Shown: positions 37,732 through 50,027 of the stretch, piece after piece
Numbering within the stretch: the first letter of the stretch is position 1
How the letters are laid out: the number at the start of each line of letters is the position of its first letter
Assembly: GCA_963693365.1 (NCBI GenBank)
Contig: CAVNZM010000010.1
Span: forward strand, 4,588,001-4,652,000
DNA from: Amoebidium appalachense
Taxonomy: Eukaryota > Ichthyosporea
Direction of reading: 5' to 3'
DNA: 64,000 bases
Position numbers and translations under genes: made by a program
Notes under the pieces: model-generated
The model's database searches: none
The model's input: only the letters and a program-made list of their open reading frames with translations
What the model was told of the DNA's origin: nothing

Positions 37732-37855
37732 CACGGACACGGACACGCGCAAAAACTCCGGCGTGGGCGCACAAAAGAAAATGATGATGCACCTGTGTTA
37801 ACGTTCTATGAGATATCATGATCAAAGTTTTACTGGTTGCTGGTAGTGCTCCTCC

Positions 37856-37891
<36 letters not shown>

Positions 37892-39392
37892 CCTGTCCCC
37901 TCCTCCTCCCCGTCTTCCTCCTCCTTCTCCTCCTTCATCCGCCCCCCTGTGTGCCCACACTTCCCCCCGGTACTGGTCCCCAGACTTCGGACCAGCCCGA
38001 GCCTAACTTACGAACCTGTTAGCCCCGTACGTCAGAGTGCACATACACCAGACGTATGCTCCGATGACTCAGTGAAACATAAAAAATCTTTGAATGTGGC
38101 CCATAAACCCTTTTTTGTAAAGTAAATCTCGTGGGCGTGAGTCGTGGAAATGCGTGGCACATACCGTAAACACGAGTCGGGGTCGAGTCGGTGGAACGGT
38201 GCTCATTCCGAGTCAGATCGGAACACTTGTGACTTGATCGGGAGTCCGGGACCAAGAAGTCATGATGACGTCATCAATACGAAGATCCGGATCTAGATCT
38301 GTTAGATGATCTATCATGATCGTGAATGTGTCAGCCAGCCGTACCTACCTGTGACGCCGTGATCAGACACATGTACAGCTCTAATAAATGCGCATTATGT
38401 ATAGTTTTTGTTGTTACCTCCTGTATACATACATATATTACATTACATGCACAGTTTTCAACAGGGTGTGAAATAAGATTTTTGATACATACGGGTCACC
38501 AACGACTCTAGGCTAGGCTATTTCAAAAGGAACAAGATATTTCAATCTTCAATAAAGCAGTGTTGGATAGTTTCCGTTTCAGTCAGCTGGCCTGAAGAAT
38601 GTATGTAGAGACAGTTCAGTTTCATCGAGCTTGGTACAGTACTGTACTTCAACTTGGCAGTTAAAACTTTGAGGACAACAGGGTCACGTGACATGACGTC
38701 ACACAGCTTGACACAAGTCAGTGCCCGTCGACGTAGAGACCATTCATATAGCCAACTTCTTGCTATACGTTTTAAGCTTCCTTGCATATAACGCATTTAA
38801 CAATACAAGGAAAATAAATAAATAATTTTTTTTTTATTCTGTGCATAAATTGTCAAATAATCGAGTCGTGATTCCGTGAATGCATGCATACGACCGTAAC
38901 ATCGGAGTCATGGTGACGTCATGGACATAGGCCAACAAAAAAAACAGTTTTGGGAATTCGAAAGGACGTGTCCACTCATGAAGGGGGGCGTTTGAAAGCT
39001 GACATCTAGGCCGATTTCTAAATCCTAGTTTCTCGTTTCCCAACCTCTCGTTTCCCGCATCTCTCGTTTCCGTACTGAGTTTTCAGCAGTGGGGAACTGT
39101 AGTTCACTGCTTCATTGGGCAACCCTGCATGGTCTGAATCTTTTAAGCCTGGTCCCCCTCGAACTTTATCTCGTAGCGTGGAATGGGAAGTGTCAGTGAA
39201 TGCCTGTCGAGGTCCTAATTGAAGGCGTCACGGCCGTTTACCTTTTATAAGCATTCCTAACAGGCTCCGCGGCGTTTGTGGTGCATGTATCCTTATTACT
39301 AAACAACTGCACAGCAACACAACTAATTGCGCTTTTACACATTTCCTCTGTTCCCCCACGTCAGTCCTGTCTGGAATTGCAGAGCACAAAAC
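36554..39392. other. Intergenic region between HID1 and the YdjM-like gene
   Basis: HID1 3' flank with a possible AATAAA at 37385; T run 36884-36915, G run 37079-37100, (CA)n 37666-37728, C run 37857-37890. The stretch 37980-39390 is unique, nearly free of simple repeats, with TCTCGTTTCC repeated four times at 39028-39075. No gene recognised; several short open frames lack codon or family support. Confidence 0.6.
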
Positions 39393-40787
39393 ATGAACGA
39401 GTTTAGCCACTGTGCTGCAGCCCTCTGGTTGGCAGTGCTCCTCGGCTATAACGACGACCTTTTGATGCAGGTAATGCTTGCCCCCCCCCTTCCGCGCTCC
39501 AACCCCGAACTCCCGTCGTGCTTCTTACTTCATCCCCCCCATGCATCTCTCACCCCTTACTTTTCCTTTCCTTTTCTTCAGCTTACCCCTTCTTCTCTCC
39601 CTTCCCCCATTCGTTCTTTTCCTTTCTCTTCGCTTCATACTCTATTCCCTTTGCTCTTCCACGAGAAGACGCGAAAAAGAAGAAAATGGTCCCCCCCTCC
39701 CCTTCCTCCCCTCCCCCCTCCCTCCGTTTTCTCCCCCCTCCCCCCACCCCCACCCCCCACCCCCCTCTGTCCTCGCAGCCCCTCTTCACCCCACCCTAAC
39801 TCTGCTTCCCTCCCGTTTTCTGTTTTCCCTCCTTTTCTGCCCGCACCTCCGGCCGTGCCCACTGTTTGCTCCTCTGATGGTATTTCTTCCAAATGTTTCC
39901 GGTGTGGTTTTGGCACCTCCTGACTGTATTTTTTCCTTTTTTTTTTTTTTTTTGTTGTAGTTGGCAGGGAGGGGAAGGGGGGGGGAGAACAAAGTGACCA
40001 TAACTATAACAATAATGCCTGCTTATTAAGCCTGCATCGTTAACCCCCCCCCCCCCCCCCCCTGTCTTCCCCCTTTCCCCTCCCTCCCCCCATCCACTGT
40101 GCACTCAGCCAAACCATTATAATCCCCGGGCCCAGCATCTAGACATACAAACTTTGCTGCTTTCTTATTTTTCCAAACCATACCATTCTTCCCCAGCCTC
40201 ATCCCCACCCTAATACTCTGTTCATGCAGGCATGGATCATATGGTGCACGGCAGGCCTTCTTGACATTGACGGCATGGCTGCGCCTTTTGACGGCCATGG
40301 CGAGTTTTTCCACACCTACCTGGGGGGTTTTATCTCTCTCACCATCTTTGCCATTCCGACCTACCTCTTCCTCCGAAATGCGAGCAAGCGCCGTCCCATC
40401 ACCCTTTTCCTCCTCTCCCGCACCGGGTTCTGTTGCATCACAATGCATCTTCTTCTTGATGTTTTCACATGGGCGAAAGTCGATCAGATGCTCACGCACA
40501 AGTACTTTCTCCCTGTCTGGCAACAGCAGTTTCACCTGAACCGCCTTTTCCCTTCCATACCGCGGTGGTGTCGCGTTTTAAGCGAAATTTTGGGGCTCAT
40601 TATGTTTCTGACCCCCCTCACGTGGAGATATTTGCGGTGTGTTCCTGCCCCTGTGCCCACACGAGCGATAGCTAGGCCATCGGAAGTGGATTTCGAGGTA
40701 AAGCCCCCCCCCCCCCCCTTAACTTCTTTTTTTTCGGCTTTGTGTGCATGTGTTTTTGTGCATGTTCTTTTTTATATTTTTTTTTTT

Positions 40788-40818
<31 letters not shown>

Positions 40819-41068
40819 GGGGGGAGATTTGGGGAGGTTGGCTTCAGCTTCTCTCGTTTTCTTTTTTTCTTGACAACCCCCCCCCCCCCCCCCCCCCCGC
40901 CCCAACACATACACACACCTCTCCTCCCGGCCCCTCCCCTTTCGGGTCTAGTAGGTTGCATAGTCCCTTAGTGTTCATTTTTGCATATCTGATTTTATCT
41001 GCTTTGTGTTTTTCCGTTGTTTGTCTGTGTGAGCTCTCTAGGTACTCTTTTTTTTTTTTTTTTTTTCC

Positions 41069-41110
<42 letters not shown>

Positions 41111-41783
41111 TTGCGGGTGTGTGGCATGTGTAAAGGGGGGGGGGGGGGGGGGGGATTGCGTAAGGTCAATCCCAGATGCCTCTTATGATCTTTTTATTCT
41201 TTCGCTGCCCTTCTTTCCCTATTTGTTTTAATCCGAGAAGAAAACTTATTCACCTTCTGTTTCCGTCCAAACAGACCGAAAACGATGATGAAGGAGACCT
41301 TTTTGTGCCAACGGACGAGGAAAAAGCCACCGTTTCCTACCAACCGTCCGGTAGAATTTCGCAGCAATCAACATCTTCCCAACGCTGTCTCGGCCACCTG
41401 TGCGAGAATTTCAGGAATATTTTTAGGAAGGCGCCCTCGTACCAGAGGCTGAGTGATCGGGAGAGGCTTTTCGCCGTGGGGCTTCTGTCTGTGCAGGCGT
41501 TTGTTATTGTGAATGTGGAGTGTTTTGATACTCTGACGGCGATATATCACGTGACTGGATTCCAGGGTAGGTTGGCTGGTACACCACCACCACCCACTCC
41601 GTAATTTCTCGTGATGGCTTGGTATGATTATGAATGTTGTGTGTATATTGCCATTGTTGTTGTTGCTGCTACTGCTAATGTTAAGATTTTAACCATTATT
41701 GGTGCATTTATTGTAATGATTATATCCTGTGGTGGTGGGTTGGGGTGGGGTGGGTGGGTGGGTGGGTGGGTGGGCGGACGGGG

Positions 41784-41837
<54 letters not shown>

Positions 41838-42524
41838 CTACCACAAAAACCTGTTCATTCAATCTTTCTTATATTGGCTGTAATAGGTTACACACGGGGG
41901 CTGTGCTGTGTACAGCTGCAAAGTTGCGCACGTGCTTGGAGTCTTTTTATTGCCGTCTATTTGTAGGTTTGACGAGCGGCTATGCTACAAGTAGGGTCAA
42001 AGAGAGGAAATAGTGCCATGTAATGTCTACTTTTGTCTATTTTATGCCAGAGAACTCGTATGCAGCAGGGTTTAACCGTTAACAGATTGTTGTTATTATC
42101 AGCCACAGGTCACATCTTTTATATGGTGTTTTTCGTCGTTTCCCACAACACAAGGGTTAATAGTCTGTGGATATATGTGGGTACACGTGCTTTATGATTT
42201 ATGTTGAAGGTTGTCCAAATGGACTTGTGCGATAGTTATTTTGTTTTGTTTTTTAAAAAGTTTAATGCACTCTTGTTATTGGGTATCGAGCATGACGCTG
42301 TGGCTATGATGTAAATATGCAACGGAGCGTCGAAGTTATTTGTAACTTATTGTGAGGGAATGTAAACCAATATTGTATCACCGCATCATGTAATAATATT
42401 TGCATGCAGATGGATACGTGGACGTGTGTGGGTGGCCCAGGGCAGATTACGTCTCCAAATACCCTTATCGGCCTCCTCCTCCTCCCCCCCCCCCTCCCCG
42501 CGGCCACTCTCTCCCCCTCTTCCT

Positions 42525-42571
<47 letters not shown>

Positions 42572-42639
42572 ACACACACACACCCGCCCCTTCAAATTTC
42601 CTACCGCCGGGGGCCCTGGACCACAGCAGAAAATTGTGA
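39393..42639 (+). CDS. Predicted multi-pass membrane protein, YdjM/DUF457 metal-dependent hydrolase-like
   Basis: Exons 39393-39470, 40230-40697, 41275-41566 join in phase (0, 0, then 1); a fourth exon 42410-42639 fits phase 1 and starts DGYVDVCGWPRADYV, but then runs through C and CA repeats, so the 3' end is doubtful. Pattern matches the prokaryotic membrane hydrolase family: N-terminal MNEFSH (H6), LLDID (D38, D40), GHGEFFHT (H49, H54) and MHLLLD (H99, D103), where the family has H, DxD, HRGxTHS and HxxxD. Hydrophobic segments at about 8-20, 57-74, 85-105, 145-160, and one near the end of exon 3. Exon 3 begins with a hydrophilic, acidic and Ser-rich stretch. Function is unknown in eukaryotes. 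Start chosen at the only ATG before the H6 motif; GTAATG, GTAAAG and GTAGGT donors. Confidence 0.6.
40782..41155 (+). repeat. T-run/G-run junctions in intron 2 of the YdjM-like gene
   Basis: T run then G run at 40778-40824 and again at 41049-41109, a C run at 40877-40898, and a G run at 41137-41154. The two T/G junctions have the same order. Intron 3 has a G run 41785-41837. Confidence 0.93.
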
Positions 42640-42962
42640 ACCTACTTGAAGTTCCCGACCCATTATAGGTACAAGTACGATTGAGTTGCAAAAATCTCCT
42701 CTAGAATTTGGCATCCAAATACGAAACAAAACCCACACACCCACACACCCCATACTTCAGCGGTACACCGCCCACAGAACATCACCCACACGCACACCGC
42801 AAGTTCGAGCCCCTGCACCGTAGGCTACACCTAAGCCCAAAATTTCCGTGATGTGCACGTGATTACATATTTACAACTTGAAGGCGTCTTCTTGCTCTCT
42901 GTTCTGTTCACGAACTTCTAACTCAGTTACAAGTACTCCTTCCATGGTCAAGGAGACAGACG

Positions 42963-43011
<49 letters not shown>

Positions 43012-43162
43012 GCACACACACATGTGTACACGCACACACACACAGGCACACACGAAAAACACACACACGCACACACACGCACACGCACAAAACACACGCA
43101 CACGCACACACACGCACACGCACACGCACGCACGCACGCACACACGCACACACGCACGCACA

Positions 43163-43211
<49 letters not shown>

Positions 43212-43356
43212 CCAGCATGCCAAACGTGCCGACACACACACAGACCCCACCAGGCTGTGCAATATACCACGGTGGCAATAGCAAATCGGTACGACCCACG
43301 AAGGCCACATATCATATAGTGACAAAAGGGCGGGGGGGGGAGTAATCGGGATTGGG

Positions 43357-43398
<42 letters not shown>

Positions 43399-43752
43399 CA
43401 GCGGAATTTCGGAATGGTCAAATCCGCACCGGTGCGAGATCCGCATGCACAGCTGGATAAATATCACGCATTTTTATTGCCGCAGGGCGAGACATTGGCG
43501 CAGCGGGAAACTTTGGAAAGGCCACATAATATATTCATAGATCGTAGTAAATCATGACAATAGCAAATCGGTACGTACATACTGACCCATGACATGTGTC
43601 CTGTACTGCAAAACCGAAAACACCACTGAAAAAGTCTAAGAAAGCGAGTTTTGGATTGGTGCTTCGATTCGTGCTCGAATCGCCGATAAATCTCTGTCTT
43701 CGTATTCGCTAATGTTTTGTAACGTTGATGGCATTACCAGCAAATACATGTT
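42640..43752. other. Intergenic, CA-rich then repeated unique blocks
   Basis: CA/CGCA tracts 42960-43210, G run 43361-43396. AATAGCAAATCGGTACG occurs at 43277 and 43559, and AAGGCCACAT at 43301 and 43497, showing local duplication. ATGTGTCCTGTACTGCAA near 43595 recurs at 44650 and 44824. No coding gene seen. Confidence 0.6.
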
Positions 43753-44654
43753 CATTTTGATCTATCATAGTGAACAGAAGCTCCATGAAATAGATTACGT
43801 AAAAACATGTATATGGCTAGCTATTTTGCTTTGCCACCATGACGGTTGTGCTTCAAACCGTGACGTGGCATGGCATTTGCATCCGGACTCGGCGTCTGGT
43901 TTTTTTAAATTGTCCATTGCCTGAGTATCAGCACCCCATATGGGCGTTTTAGATCATCCAATCAGCATTCTCCACACAACTTATAAAATCTTTGGGCACA
44001 TGCCTTTTTCAGTCAGTCCGCGTGTGTGAGCGGCAAGATCGAAACCGGGGACTAGTTTTCGGTTTTTGAAAACTGTTCAACTACCGGACTGGCTGGTAAT
44101 TTTTTTGGCGTAACTGGTTTGCGCAAACACGTCATTAAAATCATGACGTTTATTTTTAGATCCAGGGTTAGACCGACAGGGAACTTCAGGATGTGCGATA
44201 GTCCATTTTGATCTATCATAGTGAATAGAAGCTCCATGAAATAGATTACGTAAAAACATGTATATGGCTAGCTATTTTGCTTTGCCACCATAACGGTTGT
44301 GCTTCAAACCGTGACGTGGCATGGCATTTGCATCCGGACTCGGCGTCTGGTTTTTTTAAATTGTCCATTGCCTGAGTATCAGCACCCCATATGGGCGTTT
44401 TAGATCATCCAATCAGCATTCTCCACACAACTTATAAAATCTTTGGGCACATGCCTTTTTCAGTCAGTCCGCGTGTGTGAGCGGCAAGATCGAAACGTGG
44501 GACCATTTTTCGGTTTTTGAAAACTGTTCAACTACCGAACTGGCTGGTAATTTTTTTGGCGTAACTGGTTTGCGCAAACACGTCATTAAGATCATGACGT
44601 TTATTTTTAGATCCAGGGTTAGACCGACAGGGAACTTCAGGATGTGCGATATGT
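43753..44654. repeat. 451-bp tandem repeat, two near-identical copies
   Basis: Copy 1 43753-44203, copy 2 44204-44654, starting CATTTTGATCTATCATAG and ending GATGTGCGATA. Each copy contains CCAATCAGCATTC, then CTTATAAAATC about 20 bp later, and the palindromic stretches TTTGCGCAAA and CGTCATTAAAATCATGACG. Differences are a handful of substitutions. The open frames inside are short and unsupported. Confidence 0.92.
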
Positions 44655-44989
44655 GTCCTGTACTGCTGTTTTTTTTTTTCGCCCACGGCAATAAAAAAGC
44701 ATGATATTAGGCGAATGGTCTATCCTTAAAACGCACCAGTACGCTCCCTCCCAATCGTAAACACGCGCTGACCCCCCTTTTACCCAATCAGATACCGCCC
44801 GCCCCCCTCCCTTGCGGGTGCCATATGTGTCCTGTACTGCAATATATCATAGACAGTAGTAAATCACCACCATCGTCCCCAAAACCACCGTGAATCATGT
44901 GCATATCCACCGCCGGGTACCAACATGTCTTTGGCAAGCATTAGGGCCATACCACGTTGGCTGTCATCGGCTGAGTCAACTTGCTCCGA

Positions 44990-45345
44990 GCAGAATTATT
45001 TCGCAAAAAGCAGAATTATTCTGCAAAAGCATAATTATTCAGCAAGAGCAGAATTATTCTGCACACAGCGGAATTAATTTGCCTGAAACACTTAATCTGC
45101 CTAAAGCAAATTATTCTGCTAAATGTAGAACTATTCTGCCTCGAGCAAGTTTATTCTGCTGCCAAAAACAGAATAATTCTGCTTTCTGCAGAAGAATAAT
45201 TCTGCAAAAAGCAGAGTAATTCGATTTTGCAGAATATTTCTGTGTTTTGCAGAATCATTTTGAACTGAGAACATTTTGAACTGAGAATAACTCTGCTTCA
45301 AGCAAAATAATTCCCGCTTTCTGCAGAATGGTTCTGCTTTTTGCA
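44990..45345. repeat. Array of degenerate palindromic GCAGAATTATTCTGC elements
   Basis: About 17 copies of a 15-bp near-palindrome (GCAGAATTATTCTGC or its variants) in 350 bp, separated by 2-15 bases. Left part mostly reads GCAGAATTATTCTGC (45010, 45049), right part AGAATAATTCTGC (45170, 45188), so the array reverses orientation around 45150-45170. Hairpin or cruciform formation is expected. Function unknown. Confidence 0.85.
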
Positions 45346-46570
<1,225 letters not shown>

Positions 46571-46595
46571 GCTCTGTGCTTGTGTGCGTGTGTGT

Positions 46596-46627
<32 letters not shown>

Positions 46628-49600
46628 CCCTGACTCTCTCTCGTTCTTCTAGTTCTCCTCAGAGTCCACTCCTTCTCTATCTCTCTCCTCACTTTTATGA
46701 TATTTTATCTAGGCTCTTTCTCTTTTGCATGCTCTTCGTGAATCAAGGCAATGCATGGACGTGACCCATTCCCGTGTACGTATGCGTAGCAGGCACACAT
46801 GTATGTGTGTATGTAATCACATGGCATATTGAACAACTTCACCACGTGCACCAGATAAATACTAGTACTTATCAGGTGGGTGTGAGTTCCATAGGCAGGG
46901 AAATGGGCATACATATGATAGTGCGTCCGATGACACCCGTGACACGCCGCCAATGTAGTTATGAAAGGCCGCACGCATGCAGAAGTGCATGCACGCATAT
47001 GAATCATACTAGGATTATTTTTTTATCATGGATGATTAATTTTTATCATGTTGACATCCGTCGAAAAAAAGATCTTGCAAGTCGTACGTGCACCAGCTAT
47101 TGTATTACTGTTGGCTACACGCCTGGGACCGTACGTGGCCAACCATTATTCAATGCGTGCACCCTAAGTAGCCTATTGTACGTACTATGCGGGCAGGACG
47201 AGGTAGACTGACTAGCGGTAGAGTCTTGCATCTTCAACTTGTCGGGCACTCGCCCGGCCCACCATGCTCATGTACCCACATCCTTCGTTTGCGTTCTATT
47301 TTGGAAAAAGTCTAATATTAGAATGGCGTGGGAAATAACATTTATGCAAAACTGGTTTAAATAATCCATCCTGTGTGAAAAAAGCTGTGTCAGTGGCAGC
47401 CGGGCCGCCCGGCGAGTAGAATCATTGAAGCAGATGGCGTACCTTCATGAACGATGCTCAGTAAATGGTGGGAACATGGAATGTGCGGGTTACGCAGCGG
47501 GTACTAGGCAGTGGCCAGCCTAGGCTGCCAGAATTTGAAGGCAAGGCTTCCGGTATTTGCCAGAGCCAATCAGATTTGATCTACTTTCTGATTGGATGAG
47601 ATTGTATCTCTGATATAGGGCTGCCATAGTCATTGAATTGGATCTACATTCCGTACAAACGTTGTTGACACGAAAGTATGCGGCGGCGCGTGGTCGTGGT
47701 GGCCCGGGCAGGCCGGGACCCCGAGAGGGTGGGCCCGGACCTCTGGCAGCGAAGGGGGCGGGCCCGGACCTCTGGCAGCGAAGGAATGATCTGCTCGAAA
47801 GGTTCTGCGTCATGTGTTCGTCACACAGCCCTGTGCGAAAAAACACTTTTTTGATATTTTTATCAGCCCACGATCTTCTCTGCCACAGCCTGGCCATAAC
47901 GTGGATAAAAAAAATATCTCAGGGGCGTAAAGCAGGTTCTTGCATCCAAGCCACACTTTTCAGTACATGCTCTGCTAACACTGTGGAGATTCATGAATCA
48001 CCACGCACCATATGCATGCATATTCATGTATCAGGCACAGGGGCCTAGTGATCACTAATGAACTCGGACGAATGTCAACCTAGCAAATGTGCATCATGCA
48101 TGCATGCATGAGTGCATGGTAAGTAGCCAGGACGTCAGTGTTGGGGCTCGATTCCATGGCCAAGTATTTGTACATGTGGGTTTGGCTTGCAAGTTGCGGG
48201 CCGGTACCCATCGATCACCGGGTATCATCTTTTCAAAATCTATGCCCGATCGGTCGTGCAGGTTATTCATGCTCGACTTCGGCGTGGGTGATCATGAGCG
48301 CGCTGATCACTACAATCATGTATATACACAGCATGCTACTACAGCTGTAGTGGTGGCAGAGGTCGGGACTAGGAAAATAAACAAATCCTTTTTTCTTTTT
48401 TCAACCCTATAGACCATGTACACTGGCAGTCTGGTACTTTAAGGATGGCCACGGAGTGCACTCAATATGTATGTATGTAGTAAGTGGCCATGCACATGCG
48501 AACAACATGTACATATGACTGGCCCCGCGAGTACGCGTACATACGGTATGCTATACTAGTAGGCTAATCGAACTCAAGGAGAGTGAGGGACCGGCAGTCT
48601 AGAGCAGGGGAGCTCAAAGGAGACTCCGTTGTCCGTGGCGGGTGGGAGAAAGAAGTGGGCCCCAGGAGGAGGCCTAGGCGGGGGAGCTCGGGCCGGAGAA
48701 GGGGGGAGGGGTGGGCCCCGGGGCCGGGGGGGGGGGGGGGGGGGGGACTCGGAGGGAGGACTGGCTGTTGAGGGGGGGAGGGGGGGAGGAGCTTCCGGGG
48801 GGGGGGGGGGGGGGGGGGGGGGGTATCTTCGCTGCACGTGTGTCACTACATACTACAGTGTCACTCAGGCTGCAGCAAGAAAAGGTGGATATTAGCCAGC
48901 GAAGTTGTGACAATCGTTATTACATATACAGTAGAGGAAGTCCCGCAAGCTTTTGTTTGTTTCTTGGTGTATCATCATAGCTGCACAGGTGTGACGTAGT
49001 ACTGTGATAGCACATACAGTACGTTGGCAAACACAGCGCAAAGTACTTGTACACATGTGATTCATTCACTTGAAGTTCAACAGCAAATCTGCCCGGTCTC
49101 GAGCGAGAGTCACACACAGCCGTACATGAAAGCGTGGATAAAAGAGAAATGCCAAAGAGCCAGCTAGAAAAACGTGGCACAGCGAGTCGCCAATGCTGCT
49201 TCGACTGGTCGAGTTCGGGGTCAGTGCTTTTTGCTGTTGAGCTCTGTCAAAGTCGGACATAATCCCTGACACATGTTGACACAAATGCACGCGGTGAATT
49301 TGTCGCCTCCGCGGTACGGACGTCGCATCCGCGCAGGCAAATTCCAGGGCGACTAAACGCTTTATGTGCGGGCTTTTCACGCCAATGGCTCCCCGGGCTC
49401 AGATTTTATGTGCGTAAACATCAACATACCTAGCGTTATTCCAACAAAACAAACAACCGCCTGAGTATTGATCCGTGCGCGGATTCTTGACGAGCATCGG
49501 CCGGTGAGGAATGGATAGAGGCACTGAAAAATGTCCTGGTCTCCGTCTGCCTGTCAGTCAAAAGGTTATTGTTGACACGCCTTTAGTGATAATAAAGCAG

Positions 49601-49684
49601 CGACGTTCTGACACCTTTTGTCATTCCCATCCGGCGCTTTCGATCAATGCGTTTTGGATCATGCATTCCTGGAGTAAATCTAAG
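46571..49684. other. Unique intergenic sequence upstream of the protease gene
   Basis: Apart from GT 46590-46628 and G runs 48726-48745 and 48797-48823 this is unique sequence. A 25-bp direct repeat (GGGCCCGGACCTCTGGCAGC...) occurs at 47731 and 47760. CCAATCAGA at 47566 and ATTGG at 47591 look promoter-like but no downstream gene was recognised on either strand. Confidence 0.5.
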
Positions 49685-49777
49685 CCAATCAGATAGGGAA
49701 CTTCAGTAGAATCAATAAGGGAGTCCAATCAAAACGCTTCACTCGGTCGGATGAACGCTCGTGGGGTGGATATATAA
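49685..49777 (+). promoter_or_regulatory. Core promoter of the protease gene
   Basis: CCAATCAGAT at 49685, CCAATCAAAA at 49725 and TATATAAAC at 49771, 251 bp before the ATG. Spacing from the CCAAT boxes to TATA is 46 and 86 bp, typical for NF-Y plus TBP. Transcription would start near 49800, giving a 5' UTR of about 225 nt. Confidence 0.6.
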
Positions 49778-50027
49778 ACCCGTAAGCTCGTCGCATGCTT
49801 TGTCACAAAATCGCACCAGTTGTGTCGAGCCAGTAATATCCCAAGGATATACAACAGCTTTTCCACCCAGACGCCCACGTTGTAACCACGTTGTCCTCCG
49901 CGTGGCCCATTTTCTACACGTTTAAGCGACTTTGAACACACTTTGAAGCAAGAACACACACCGACCGAACTACATAAGCACACAAACCTTCGATCACCTC
50001 CACTCCACCCTGAACGGACATACAAAA

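Noticed and set aside
41567-41603. Read-through end of the YdjM-like protein (GRLAGTPPPPTP)
   Set aside because: A good GTAGGT donor lies at 41567 and a phase-compatible exon follows at 42410; the read-through tail is low complexity. It remains an alternative 3' end.
42795-42830. tRNA-like TTCGAGC loop near 42805
   Set aside because: No T-stem pairing or acceptor stem could be formed. No tRNA or rRNA gene was recognised anywhere in the window.
49066-49380. Minus-strand 104-codon frame upstream of the protease gene
   Set aside because: No recognisable domain, no promoter elements on that strand and no splice continuation.
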